The notes beneath the pieces are model-generated. The model saw only the letters and a list, made by a program, of their open reading frames with translations, was not told where the DNA came from and searched no databases. The translations under genes were made by a program, and so were the position numbers. From NCBI GenBank assembly GCA_963682025.1, contig OY821517.1, positions 110,869,625 through 110,933,624 on the forward strand: a DNA stretch of 64,000 nt. Direction: 5' to 3'. Each line of letters starts with the position of its first letter. The stretch's first letter is position 1. The DNA is from Cordilura impudica. Its lineage: Eukaryota > Arthropoda > Insecta > Diptera > Scathophagidae. Shown here piece after piece: positions 23,229-35,271 of this stretch.

Positions 23229-23628
23229 ATATATGGCAACTGTACCTCTAGAGTCAACTCAAAATTTTTCAATTTTCACTGTGTATCGTACACAGTGGTC
23301 ATATCTATCCACTGTAAAAATCTCACATCAGTTTTTCTAGTCTGTCGAAAAAAAATACAGTTGTAAACCCCTTCGTGCCATATGAGTAGCTTTTTAGAAT
23401 GCAATAAAAAGACACATTTGAGGTGCACCCAAAAAACTTCTTATTTTTGATGATCACTGAAAAAATCGCAGAAACAACAACTGTTGTATTACTTATTATT
23501 CGCAATTCTTTAAAATGAAACAACTGTTTTTGAATTTTATAGTAAATATTAAAAAAAAACCGTTTTTTGGCTCTACTGAAAATTTTTAAATTTTGAGTTG
23601 ACTCTTTAGAGGTACAGATGCAATATGT
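23229..23628 (-). mobile_element. Short TIR element (copy B), uninterrupted
   Basis: This is the paralogue of 8126-11891 in reverse orientation. It has TGTACCTCTAGAGTCAACTC at the left and GAGTTGACTCTTTAGAGGTA at the right. The sequence AGTAAATATT at 23541-23550 spans, uninterrupted, the point where copy A is split by 3.4 kb of Helitron. Length is about 400 bp; no coding capacity. Confidence 0.75.
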
Positions 23629-23658
23629 AGGTTGTTTCTTTTTTTAAATAACTTTTTT

Positions 23659-24440
23659 ATTATACCCTATACCACTATGTGGTTTGGGTATAATGACTTT
23701 GTGCTGCTGTTTGTAACAACCAAAAATATTTGACCTAGACCCATCTTTAATTATACCGATCGAATCAGAATCACTTTCTGAGTTGATTTAACAATGTCCG
23801 TCCGTCCGTCCGTCCGTCTGTGTGTCCATGTAAACCGTGTAATCAAAGTGCAGGTCACAAATATGAATATATTTTGATGAAATTTGGTATATAAGCTTGT
23901 ATCGGCCATGGAATGAACGCTATTGAAATTGGTGAGAATCGGTTCATGTTTAGACCTGGCCCCCATACAAATTACCCATATGAAATCAACATAAATTGCC
24001 ATAAGATCCAAATTGTCATATAGATCTTACTCAAATTGGGTTTGTATGCATTCATTATATTCATTAATGAGTAGTCCAAAAATGATCCCTTTGACCCCAT
24101 ATAGAGCTGCTTCCCGATCTTCACTTAAATCTATTAAAAAACAAAAATTTTGCACTGATTCTTCTCAAATTTTTTTTGTATATATTTTTGCAAAATACAA
24201 GAGACTTTACCAAACATGATCAGGATCGGTCCATTTTTGGACCAAGTCCCTATATAATATAGCATCCGATATGAACTTTTCATATCTGTAGCCAAAAAAA
24301 TTAATAAAAATCCCACTCAAATTTGGTTTTTGCTTATTTTCTATGTCCAGTTAGTTGGGCCTAAGAGATAGGGTCTCTAAACGCATGGTATAGGGTATCG
24401 TATAGTCGGTCTAGACCGACTATAATTTTCTTACTTGTTT
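23659..24440 (+). repeat. DINE-1/HINE-like repeat
   Basis: It starts TTATACCCTATACCACTATG and has four consecutive GTCC units near 23794-23815. It ends with GGTATAGGGTATCGTATAG, the perfect palindrome ATAGTCGG-TCTAGA-CCGACTAT, and TTCTTACTTGTTT. This is the cleanest copy of the 3' hairpin in the window. Confidence 0.85.
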
Positions 24441-24850
24441 AATTTGGTAACGTTTGTGTGGTTGGAGAGCCACTTAGTTATTTATAATTAAAAGAGTTTT
24501 AAGTTACATTTAACATGGATATAATCTAAAGTACATGTATAATTGGCCAATGAATTGAAATGGATTAATAAATAAATTATTTAATAAATAAATAAAACTA
24601 CCTATCTATATATGGAAGCAAACTGTAGCAGAATTTTATTTCGTACCCATTATTTCTAGGTATTTACTTTTTTTTAATATGCCAAAATTCAAAGTTTGGC
24701 CTCGGCAAGGAATAGGTTAACATTGTTCTATTTATTCCAAATTTCTAGCATGGAGGTTTTGCAGAATTGGATTATTATATTTTAAGCGTCATATTTGAAA
24801 ATTCAATAGTACTCACAAAAAATTGTTTTTTTTTTTTTTTAAATAAATTG
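24441..24850. other. Non-coding, with a LINE-tail-like ATAAATAA tract
   Basis: TTAATAAATAAATTATTTAATAAATAAATA near 24563-24593 resembles a non-LTR retrotransposon tail. Nothing else is recognisable before the right arm of the inverted structure. Confidence 0.35.
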
Positions 24851-26029
24851 TCTTTTATTAGCTTGGGGTCATATGTGACCACAAGTCCAAATGGGTTAAT
24901 GGGATCATATTACTTTTTTCCGAAACCCTGGGCTTCTAGAATAAAATGCGACATTTAAAAGTAGAAAACTGATTAATTTTTGATACAATGTATTTTAAAA
25001 GAGTACGTTTACCTGATATTTTAAAAAAATCTAATTTTTCTTGAAATCCGCAAAAAAAATCTTTGCAAAAAATTGTAACATGTATTTAACAAATCCTTAA
25101 AGTAACAGATCCATATCTTTAAATTTTGTTTAAGAAAATTTTTACAACTTGAAAAATGAGTTATCAAAATTTTATCAAAAAATTATATATTTCTTATTGC
25201 GCAATATGTTAATAACGTGGTAATAAAACGTTACTTCATATCTGAGTACCCATAAGTATAGAGACAAAAAAATAACTATGGCTTTAGTAAATTTCCCAAA
25301 GTTGAAAGAAGTGCAATTAAATTTCCTGTCCTAGTGTTTCTTTTGGCACAAAAGTGGTCTGGGCATTTGCTATTTCTTGGCGAGTTCTTAATCGAAGCTA
25401 TGTAGCTTTTTGAGAAGGCAACTTAAAATGCTGAAATCGATTCTTGTAACAATTTGTCAAAAAAGAAATTAAACTGGAGAGCGAAATTTTCGTAAACTCT
25501 GAAAAAAGACATACTTTCCCCATATAGAAAACACACTTGAAATTTTCAATCGATTTCCGACTTTTCTTTGACCGATACGCTCTCCAAAATCACCATTTAA
25601 ATAATGTCCATGTAACGTAGCACCACTCTAGTATAGACAATGACGAGCACATGTGGATAAGTGTTACTCCTGTAATATGATAAAAAAAAGGGCTAATCGA
25701 ATAAAAATTCTGTATTAATATGAATACTTAGGAAAGTAGAAACATAACTTAGTTTGGGTTTTTATGCAAACTCAAAATGAACACGGCCTCCACTTTTGCA
25801 CGTCCGTACTATTTGCGTTGCAACATTGATTTATTTATTAATCGAAAGCAAAAAATATGAGGGGATTCCTAGCGGTTACAGTGATTGATGTTCAAAATAT
25901 TATTTTATTTCACAAAGCATAAAAGATTGATTGATGTAGGAACTTGTCTGTACTTTTTCGACAACTTAATCAAAGTTCATACAAAGATGAGGAAAATACA
26001 AGAAAATATAGAAAATCAAAATGTCGAAA

Positions 26030-26710
26030 TGAACAAACCGAAATTCAAGTGAGAGGACGATGCAGTTGAAGTGGACTGGTACTACAATAGCCCTTTGGAA
26101 GCTCGTAAGTTAACGGACAGCAATCCGCGAACTTTGAATATCGGTCTAGCAGCGCCAGTTAAGCGAAAGAAACCAGCCCTTTCAGAGAAGAATTTTCCAG
26201 TACGTCGCAGATTTTGCAAGGAACACAAGATTGATGACGAGAGGATTCGGATAGGGTTATTTGGTGAGACGAGATCAAAATAAATAGATTCGAGTGCGAT
26301 GGCAAGCAATACTATTGGTACCGACTACATAAAAATTTAAAGAAGCACCAGATAAAGAAAACAATGAAGCACGGAAGAGGTAGATTGATTGTGTAGAGAT
26401 TCCTTACTTGGTGTAACGTTGGTCCATAGATTAAAATTATGAAAAAGTAATATAATCTTCATATTTTGGAGTCTTTTATACCGGACTATGTACATAAATG
26501 TGCTTATGCAGAATGTGAAATAGTTCTCCAACAGGATGTAGACCCAAAGCGCACAGTGACAATCGACAAGGTTTGGCTAAAATCTAAAGTTCACAAAAAT
26601 GCAGTGGCCGTTACAAAGCCCAGATCTAAAACCGATGGAAAGTTTATGGACATTGTTCAAGAAATAACTGGCACGCTACTACGATGCTGTATCGAAGGCA
26701 TTAGATAAGC
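26030..26710 (+). pseudogene. Tc1-like transposase relic
   Basis: Open pieces at 26071-26283 and 26466-26708, plus the intervening bases in other frames, follow the order of a Tc1-like transposase. ALSEKNFPVRRRFCKEH comes first, then a DGKQYYWY-like stretch near 26300-26330 and a degenerate HGRG..I motif near 26370-26395. Last comes IVLQQDVDPKRTV (canonical QQDNDPKHT, carrying the second catalytic Asp) followed by KVWL. Downstream the P-x-x-NPIE region is unrecognisable. Frameshifts and stops throughout show an old, dead copy. I did not find its terminal repeats. Confidence 0.7.
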
Positions 26711-28189
26711 TTTGATGTTGAGTTCAGGTGGAATGGAACAATATTCCACATGAAAATATTTAAAAATTAGTGGGGAATATGTCTTAGCATATTAATGGTT
26801 TACTAAAGCCTGTGGTTTAAAAATTAAAAAATTATTTTAAACTACTTTTTGTCCCCTTTAACTATTTGTCTAAAAACTTACACTAATTTATAAGTGAAAA
26901 TTATATTTACATTTCTTTTTAATATCAATATTCCACAAGGATTAATGCTTTTTTAAGGCTTCTATATATATTTTGCGGTCAATTTGCACATGTACTCGCC
27001 ACTGTAGATATACACCACTGTGTAATGGACTAATTTGTTTGCAGTAAATGTAGTATTCTAATAACGCCATAGAAATTCTATTCTCTAAAAACGAATTTAA
27101 ATGTGAGAACAAAACAATGGTATAACTAAACCACACGTTTGTCAAGAAATCGGCTGCAACAACAAATCTACATCAATTATGTTTGAGCAGTTCTGTTGTT
27201 TACAATCCTCGTCCATATAGATTATTAGAAAATTTTGACTATAACTTTTAAAAATAACGATTCGAACCCTATGTGGAGTTGGTATCACTTCAAAACTTTT
27301 TTTCTGACTATATTGGATTGGAAAGTTAAATACAATTAGATTTTTTAGCATCATACGTATAAAAACATATTTGTCGCCCAACATACACAGCTTGCATTCT
27401 CAACAAACAGTAAAAACACTAGTGAAGTGGACATTTGTTTTTTTTACGTATGTTCGTATGTTGCAGTTATCCTTTATGTTAACATAAAGTTTTTTGTTTC
27501 CAAAAGAGCGTATAGGGGAGCCATTTATTTGTAACAAACAAATAGTTAGATGTGACGTGATAGAAAGTAGAAACATGAAAATCTCGTAAAATGATACTGA
27601 TCTTGAGATGATGAAAAATCGATTTTAATTTTTTTAATACAAACAATAATATAGTATATAGTGATATACTTACATTACATAACATACTGAAATAAGTTAC
27701 TAATACGATATAGACTTAAGGAGTGAGATCGAAAAAATATTATTATACATTAAATGTAATAATAAGGACAAGCAGATTCTAGCCCTCGAAATTCGAGCGC
27801 AAATTCTAGGAAATGTTATCTTTTCATTAAATAAAGACCCTAAAAGTATGCTAATCATTTATAGCCAATTCACAAATCAACAAAAAAAACAAACTCATTT
27901 TTATTACAAACACATTAACATATATAATAAAAAAAATTTAAATGCAATTTACTCAAAATAAAGGAAAAAATTTAAACATCTGTAAAACTGCAAATCGGCT
28001 GAAAAGAAATTCCTTTCAAATAATATATGTTTGGCCAAAATCGGGATAAAAAGGTATAACAAAACATCTGTCACAAGAAATCGCCTAGCCTATTAATACT
28101 GTAGATACCATTGAATATAGAGTTTTTGAATTTTCTTATTTAACTGAAATTACAGTTAAGCTCAAAGACAATAATTTTATAGTTCTAAA
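26711..28189. other. No recognisable feature
   Basis: AT-rich spacer between two transposase relics; no gene, tandem repeat or terminal repeat seen. Confidence 0.5.
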
Positions 28190-28960
28190 CACTACTTAAG
28201 GACTAATGTACCTTTTTTCGAAAACTCTTTCATTGCTGTTTTTGTAGTGGTTTTCGCCATTTTTTTGGTGCAGTCGTTCTTTGGGACACATTTTTGTGCT
28301 CTTAAACTTCCTTTTCACAAGAGACCAATATATCAGTTTGGAGGATTTTAATCCCTAGGTACAAAAATCACCGTGGTGACAAGATGCCAAATCGGGCCAA
28401 GAATATGTGGACACAATGCGTTCGCTTATGAAAAGCATTAGTTTTTTCAAACACTCCCTAATATACATTTCAATATTTTAAAGCACATTGTAACAAATGA
28501 CTCGCTTATTTTGCCGCTACTAGATATTGTTTGCTATACCAGGGACTTTTTTTTGAAATTTCTTTTTTGCTTTTGGGTCTTAACTTGTCTTTAGCATCTC
28601 CTCGAGCACTAGCAACATATAAATTTTGCCAAAAATTTACAACAACATACTTTTCGTCGTCCATTAGGAAGCGGCTATATTTTTTTTTATGAAACATGAT
28701 TTCAATTTTCGTGCTTTGTTTTTGGGTCCTGGAACATTTTGGCCTTTGAATGTTTTCAAACTTGAATTGGTTTTTACTTTTCGTTCCCAATAGTCTGAGA
28801 ACTGATCTGATTGGGCTACTTTGCTAAACGATATGATAAAAAATCTTTCCAATAAGCTTTTCGCTTTTTGGGCCTTAAGAACAACAAGAGGGCTCTTCTA
28901 TCTTCCGAACCAGGTTTTCCGTCAATTTTAAAATGTACTTTCATTTCGTCCCTCATATTA
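28190..28960 (-). pseudogene. mariner-family transposase relic
   Basis: Reading the minus strand through several frames gives pieces in collinear order. GKPGSEDRR-like and WKDFLSYRLAK pieces (about 28850-28925) come first, then SRFLMDDEKYVVVNF with the first catalytic Asp (about 28650), then LYVASARGDAKDKL and KKSPWYSKQYLV. The final piece is LVKRKFKSTKMCP followed by a C-terminal region ending in FEKRYISP near 28210. The MDDEKYV...YVA.ARGD...KKYLVW...VKRKL order is characteristic of one group of Tc1/mariner transposases. Stops interrupt it repeatedly. No inverted termini found. Confidence 0.7.
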
Positions 28961-29017
28961 ATCAAATGAAAAACAAATGAATAAGAATGTCATTAAACGT
29001 TTTAACTGACACATTTT

Positions 29018-30593
29018 TTAACCCTCCGATTGACTATGTCGTCTGGCCAGACGAATTGCTTGCTTTTTATAAATATCTTTGTTCCTCAGCACGCTATCGT
29101 CAAACGATCTCGTGACTTTTCACGTTTCGTTTCGCTCAAAATAACGGCAAAAAAATTGAGAAATTTTTTACATGTTGGTATTGGTAACTTTTGTAAAAAA
29201 GTCAGTTTCTTCATATTTGAACTGTGTCGTCTGGCTAGACGAAATATTTTTCTGAGGTTAAAGAGCAACTCCTGTTCAATCTGGTCTGTTACAACATTTG
29301 TACTGAGGCGTGCAGCTGCTTGCTTTCAACATTACAGTCTGTGTTTGACGTTCGATCGGGGCGGAGCAACATTTCGTGAAGTCTTAATTTAATTTTTTGC
29401 AGATTTGATAAATAATTATAAAAATTGGGTGAGCTTTTCAATAAAAAATTTTTTATTGCGTGGCAATGTTTTTTTTGAGTTTTGCTGTTGTAGGAAATGG
29501 ATAAATTTTTTACTGACGCTGATGTTATTGATATGGTCGTGCATCAGCCCTCGCGGTATATGTAATTTTCCGCGGAGTAAGACAAGAAATAGACCAAAGA
29601 TTTGCCAATAAAATGAGTAACAGCGGTGAGAAAGATCAATACGTGGACGAAGGTTTTGATGAGGATTTTGTACCAGACGAATCTGATGTGGAAATGGAGC
29701 GCGTTGTTGAATATGACATTCGCGAAGACTCCTATGAAGGTAACTCGCAATTGGAAGATGTAGAAGAAGATCCATTGCCTGTAGCTGTGGCTGTTGCACA
29801 AACGCAAGGTCGTGAATTCTATACGTCGGGAGATGGTAACAGTGGTCCCTCGATGCAATTCCGGCTGTAGGTCGTATACGAGAGCATAACATTCTCCGAA
29901 CGCAACGTTGTGGCCCTCTGCCTGGAACTGTCACCAATCCTGTGGCCATTTTTAGATCAATAATGACTTCAGCAATAGTCGATATAATTGTACCAGAGAC
30001 TAATCGCAGAGCTAATGAGGTTATTGAAAAATGGAATGCAGATAATCCGAGCCGAATTCAGTCATGGAAAAGAAAAACAAATGTACGCATATTTTGGTTT
30101 GCTGTTATTTGCTGACGTTTTTGGTTCAAACAAACAACCAATAAAGGAATTATGGGCTCCGTACAATCATTCAATTTGTAAGGGAACAATGCCATACATT
30201 CAATTTGATGATGGTTCTGCTTGTGCACAACGTCTATTGACCAGCAAATCTGCGCACATAGATGATATTTGGTTGATGCTAATGGCTATCCTTTAGCATG
30301 CGTACAAACCTTATCAAAATCTCACGGTGGATGAACAATTATTCCCTTTCCGTGGACGAACCAGATTTACGCAATATATACCGTCTAAGCCTATATGCGC
30401 TATATGTCTTGGGGAAACCCGCAAGCGTCGAAAAACCGGTTTTCGTTGTCAACAATGTGCCTTACATATGTAAATGTAATCACAAATGCCAAAATATAAA
30501 AAATTAGTAAAAAAAAAAAAAAAAAATTAAAATATCCTTTATTGATCTTCTTTTGCAATATATTCTCTATGTAAAAGGTAAATATTACTTACA

Positions 30594-30634
<41 letters not shown>

Positions 30635-30782
30635 TATATATACATACAAACTCTGACACATAACTACCGTTTGGCCACTTACCATAATGCTATACCAATG
30701 TAATAGGCCACACCTTATTTCCTCTGGCCAGACGACACAGTTCATTTAACGCCTATTGGGGCACTGCCTATTCGAGTGTTAA
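29018..30782 (+). mobile_element. piggyBac-like element, internally deleted
   Basis: It is flanked by TTAA at 29018-29021 and 30779-30782, the piggyBac target site. The inner tips are CCCTCCGATTG and, in complement, CACTCGAATAG. Subterminally the 16-bp palindrome TCGTCTGGCCAGACGA is at 29039-29054, a one-base variant is at 29227-29242, and most of it recurs near the right end at 30723-30735. These may be transposase-binding sites. Total 1765 bp. It contains the pseudogene below and a (TA)n microsatellite at about 30597-30643. Confidence 0.85.
29613..30473 (+). pseudogene. piggyBac-like transposase, frameshifted and missing its core
   Basis: It starts at ATG 29613 (MSNSGEKDQYVDEGFDEDF), with the acidic N-terminus usual for the family. 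After about 29865 the frame shifts and continues with REHNILRTQRCGP, then IVDIIVPETNRRANEVIEKW, then (29988 on) a segment including AYFGLLLFADVFGSNKQP. A last frame gives YQNLTVDEQLFPFRGRTRF, holding the first catalytic Asp, then QYIPSKP. There the sequence jumps straight into a basic, Cys-rich tail (CAICLGETRKRRKTGFRCQQC). The central domain with the second and third catalytic Asp is therefore deleted. The element cannot move itself. Confidence 0.85.
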
Positions 30783-30879
30783 AGAAATGCTTGTTAAGAA
30801 GAAAAACAATGGTTTAATTTTTTTTCGATCTCACTTCTTACAAATAAAAGTTGCTAATGCGAGACAGGCCTAAATTGAA

Positions 30880-31400
30880 AACTAAAGTCGGTCTAGATAG
30901 ACCGAAAGAAAACTAAAGTTGGTCTAGATAGACATTGCGATTCCCTATACTGTGTTTAGAGCAAAGATCTCACATCACATACACATCACATACAAATGAG
31001 TGGTATTATTATTAATTCGATTGACTACAGATATGATAAGGTCAAAAATGGCATGTTCCTGACCATATTTCGTAACGACACTTTTTTTTTGCATAAAAAA
31101 TTTACAAAATAAGTTTGAGAAAATTCTCTGAAATATTTTTGTTTTTGATAGATTTAGGTGAAGATTGGTAAGCAGCTTTAATATGGGGTCTGTGACTATG
31201 AATTTTCCTACATATTTTATTTTTGTTTTACTAATTAATGGATGTAGTAAACAATCAAAAACTGAATTTAACCTGGACCTATATGATAATTTGGATGTTA
31301 TGGCCACTTAAGTAGGTCTCATAGGGGTAATTTGTATAGGGGAAGCTCTGGCTATACACAGGTTTTCTATAATTTCAATTGCGTTCGTTCAATATCAGCT
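30880..31400 (-). repeat. HINE-like fragment, reverse
   Basis: GTCTAGATAGACCG near 30892 and 30911 and TTCCCTATACTGTG near 30940 match the reversed 3' part. GGATGTAGTAAACAATC and CTATATGATAATTTGGATG near 31240-31300 match the reversed middle part of other copies. The head is missing. Confidence 0.5.
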
Positions 31401-31570
31401 AAACCTTTTATTTTTAGGTAAAAAAGGATCTTTCAATGCAAATATATAACTTATGTCAGTTACAGTATAGGTTGTAATAATTAAACTGTTATATATAATA
31501 ACCCAGTTTATTTTCAGGAATTTTTGTACTCATCAGAAAAAAAAGTTACCCATATAAATAAGTGGAATTT

Positions 31571-32280
31571 TTTATACCCTATACCATTATTGCTTTGGGC
31601 ACAAGGACTTTGCGCTGCTGTTTGTAACTACCAAATATATTTGACCTAGACCCATCTTTTGTTATACCAATCGACTCAGAATCACTTTCTGAGTCAATTT
31701 AGCGAAGTCCGTCCATCTGTCCGTCTGTGTGTCCATGTAAACTTTGTAATCAAAGTACAGGTCGCAAATATAAATATATTTTGATTAAATTTTATATATA
31801 AGCTTTTGTCAGCCACAGGATGAACGCTGTTGTAATTTGTGAAATTTGGTACATCTTCTGACCTAGTCCATATAAAAATGATGCCTATGAAATTGACATA
31901 GTTTGTCATAAGGTCCAAATTATCATATAGATCTCAGTCAAATTGGCTTTGTATGTATTTATTATATCCACTAATCAGTTGTCTAAAAATAATCCCCGAT
32001 CTTCACTTAGTTCTATCAAAAAACAAGAATATTGCACAGATTTTTCTAAAATTTGGTTTGTATATATTTTTTCAAAATATAAGAAACTTTACCAAATATG
32101 GTCAGAATCGGTCCATTTTTCGACCTAGTCCCCATAGAAATACAGCACTCGATATGTACTTTTTCATATCTCCAACTCTTTCTATATCAAATTAGTTGGA
32201 CCGAAGAGACAGGGGCTCTAAACCGTGCTATAGGGCATTGTATAGTCGATCTAGACCGACTGTAATTTTCTTACTTGTTT
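31571..32280 (+). repeat. DINE-1/HINE-like repeat
   Basis: It starts TTATACCCTATACCATTATT, has GTCCGTCCATCTGTCCGTCT near 31707, and ends with a GATCTAGACCGAC hairpin and TTTTCTTACTTGTTT. The short distance from the reverse fragment at 30880-31400 makes a head-to-head pair. Confidence 0.8.
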
Positions 32281-33685
32281 AATATTGAATATGTATGTAT
32301 TTGTACTCGTTATTTGTTTAATTTTTTTTACTCTCGCAATTGCCTACAAGTGTGGTCATTTAATTTCGATTTGCATTCTTGATTGGGAATTTTTTTTTTT
32401 GCTTGTAACATTTGGGCTTTTTTTAAGTGTACATACGTATGACTATTTTTTCTGTGTCTGGTATGCAGCATCAAATTCTACATATGTTGACCGTGTTTTT
32501 CGTTATGATTTTTAATTCAGTTTAAAAAAAAAGAGGAACTCTCACTTAGCGTTTACGAATTTGGTATACCATACGCACTTTTTGTTTACTAGCGATATTA
32601 TCCAAAACCTTTTTTACAGAATCTATTTTTATGCTAGATTCTGAAACTGATTAGAACATATGTGACATGCATATATACATATATATTTATATATGAACTG
32701 TTTTGTAGTGCTTACATTCATCATAAAACGACTTTTTTTTATATTACCTAACAAATCTTGTCCCTATATTACAACAATATTATTTTTATCTTTGAAGAAC
32801 GAGTATACCAATATATAGGAAATTAAATCGATTCGCTGTGAACAGTACAACATTTGAAGTTTTTTTTAAAATACATTCTGACTAGGATACAAAATATACG
32901 GTATAGCAGATATATATATAAGTATTTATGTATGTTACGAAACAAACGATAAAATGAATACACCTCTATTCTAAAGTTAGTACGTTAAATTTGTATACCA
33001 ATTTATGTTAACCTACAGTAGTGCTATGTGTGTATTGTTTTACTACCACATACAGAAGACCAGCTACAGTTCGTTAGTCAATTTTTTTGTTGCAATACAC
33101 AAGAAAGAAATGACGTTTTTAGATAAAGCTCACATGGTAGTGCCATATTCAAATGTCATCCCCTTGTAAAACTAATGTGAACATTTCTAAAGTCAAATTA
33201 AGGCCTAAGTGCTAAATAAATTTTAAAAAAAGAAATAATAAAAAATCACAAGTATAAAAACAAGGCATAGAGTGTGCAAATAACAGTACAGCCGTTACCA
33301 GTGATTTAAAATTTGCGCAAGTTTGTGGTCTGGCTCGAACAGCTAAAAGTTGTGTAATTTTCAGCCGATTTTATGTACAAAAATTTACATTTCCTTTTTT
33401 CAATTTGCAACTAAAAATTTTGTATGATTTTAGTAAAGCTATTCACACATATTTATGAAATTTTCATTGTTTGCTTTCTAGTGACATGACAAAAATCCAA
33501 CAGTTATTTAACGTATTTACAATACAGAGGAAAATATATTAATAGTATTCATTTATCTAACAAGCACCATTTGCTAACTATTAGTGTTTATTACTCGTTT
33601 GACATATAAATACGGCATTTATTCGATTTTTCGGCTATATGCCAAATAGGAAGAAAACATGAACATATTCATTAAAATGACGTGG
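32281..33685. other. No recognisable feature
   Basis: AT-rich DNA with T runs and short ATATAT tracts. The open frame at 32285-32515 has hydrophobic low-complexity content and no domain. Confidence 0.5.
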
Positions 33686-34986
33686 CAGATTGGCTGAAAT
33701 TTTGATTTCATTGGCCAAAAGTCTAATTTTTTTTTGTTACCGATTTTTAAAATATTAACGCCATTTTGTAGCTAATATTCCAAGATCAAGGTAGCCAAAA
33801 AAGTATTTTAAACTATTGCTAATTGTGGGCGAGGCATGCTCAGCTGTTTTTAATATCAGAAAAAGGTGATTGTTTTCTGTTTTTTTATCAAAAATAAATG
33901 GTTACTACTCGCAAGTTATCGGCGATAATGACCTGCGGTGTTCTTCACAAGGTTGGTAGGATTGCAGTCCTTAGTGGTTGTAAGTGGACACAACCCTATC
34001 GGTTAATATTAGGGGTGTTCTGAAATATTTATTAAACTACAATATTTGTGTCAAATTTCAAGTTAAGTGGAATAGAACTTCTAGGGAACAAAAGGGAACA
34101 AGACACGTATACCACGCAGATAAAGGTAAAAGTGTCCTCTTTAACCATATGTATACTTTTGTACCCGTGACGATCCGCGGATAGAACAGTTTTTTCATTT
34201 AAATGAAATTACTAAAAAAAATTCAAATTACGGTAATTTAACAGCCATATAAGTATACAATGGTGTGTTAAAGTTGTGCTTTAGGTATTTTATAGCTTAT
34301 AATAGTCATTATTTGTTCTATCTCCAGTAATGATATCTGCTTACAAAACACACCACTCTTTTGATATATTTGTAAGTAAGAATGATAATACAGAGAAGGT
34401 GTAATGCATTTGTAACCTAAGGTTTTTTATTATCATACCCTTTTCAAACCTTTTTATTTTACCTAAGACTGCAGTAATGCAAGTAGTAAAGAAATCAACT
34501 ACGATTTGAATTTCAGGTCTTCAGGATCAATAAGAAACAACGAAACCAACAAGGAGTTAAGAAGTTCAAAAAAGAAACGTGTTCAAAATGAATATCGAAA
34601 ATTTGAGATGACTATAAATCAGCAAAAAACAAGGGTCAGTCAATGTGCAAATAATTTGTTTACAAATTGACTCCAAACAATTTGTAGATTATGCTAAGGG
34701 AACTGCAAAATGTATACAATCAAGTAACCATGGCGAAGTCTGTAGTCAAAAGCGATAACGGCCTTAAGAACGATTTGAGTTATGTATGCAATCATATTCT
34801 ACTAAAAAGTCTTTATACGTGAAACCCCATTCCTCTAACTGTTATTAAAGCTGTGTATTAAAAAGCTATTAATGAAAAGATACTGACCTATGTCGTAATG
34901 AAGCTCCAATACATTTATATAAAAAGTTATTTTACTCAAAAGCTTGATTTTCGACTAAGGCGGTTAACGCTTGTGACCACAGGCAT

Positions 34987-35271
34987 ATGTCTGCAACAGT
35001 TCACAAAATCCTTTATCATGCAGAAGATGTCATTAAATATCATTTGGTGCCTTTTGGAGATCTATCAAATGAGGCTCAGGAAAAAAGGAGTAAGGATTAT
35101 AGATTTCATAGACAGCACAATACTAGAAATATTTTATGAAATTCCACAAATGAAGATCTATTTAATTTATTATTGGCAACGTTACATCCGTATATCTCCA
35201 ATATTCGAAATCAATGGAAAGTGGAACTACGGTATTTAGATGAAGATGTCAAAAAACTACTGAGGGAATAA
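34987..35271 (+). pseudogene. Transib/RAG1-core-like transposase, C-terminal fragment
   Basis: The frame from the ATG at 34987 reads MSATVHKILYHAEDVIKYHL, then LSNEAQEKRSKDYRFHRQHN, then a TGA at 35137-35139, then NSTNEDLFNLLLATLHPYIS, ending TAA at 35269-35271. In insect Transib transposases the corresponding pattern is HG..II...L.P.G..SEEAQEARNKD.R..R..HTRK.SR..TNEDLF. In RAG1 the aligned block is the SEGNESGNK segment containing catalytic Glu 962. On that alignment Glu 32 here (codon 35080-35082) would be the catalytic residue. The rest of the DDE core was not found upstream, where 34480-34980 is full of stops. The single TGA is probably a mutated Arg CGA. Confidence 0.6.

Larger units (their letters stand above)
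21595..25625. mobile_element. ~4-kb inverted-repeat structure, non-coding
   Basis: The left arm (about 21600-22450) and right arm (about 24850-25620) are diverged inverted copies. Landmark pairs are AATCGATTGGAAATTTCAAG with CTTGAAATTTTCAATCGATT, ACTCGCCAAGAAATAGCAAA with TTTGCTATTTCTTGGCGAGT, and GTCTCTATACTTATG with CATAAGTATAGAGAC. The interior contains a short TIR element (23229-23628) and a HINE (23659-24440). No transposase remains. It may be a large foldback element or a TIR transposon that lost its gene. The tips (GTGTACACTGGAATGG versus a diverged right tip) are poorly conserved. Confidence 0.7.

Noticed and set aside
29416..29949. 177-codon minus-strand open frame
   Set aside because: It lies antisense to the piggyBac-like gene that starts at 29613 and has no motifs; it is a shadow.
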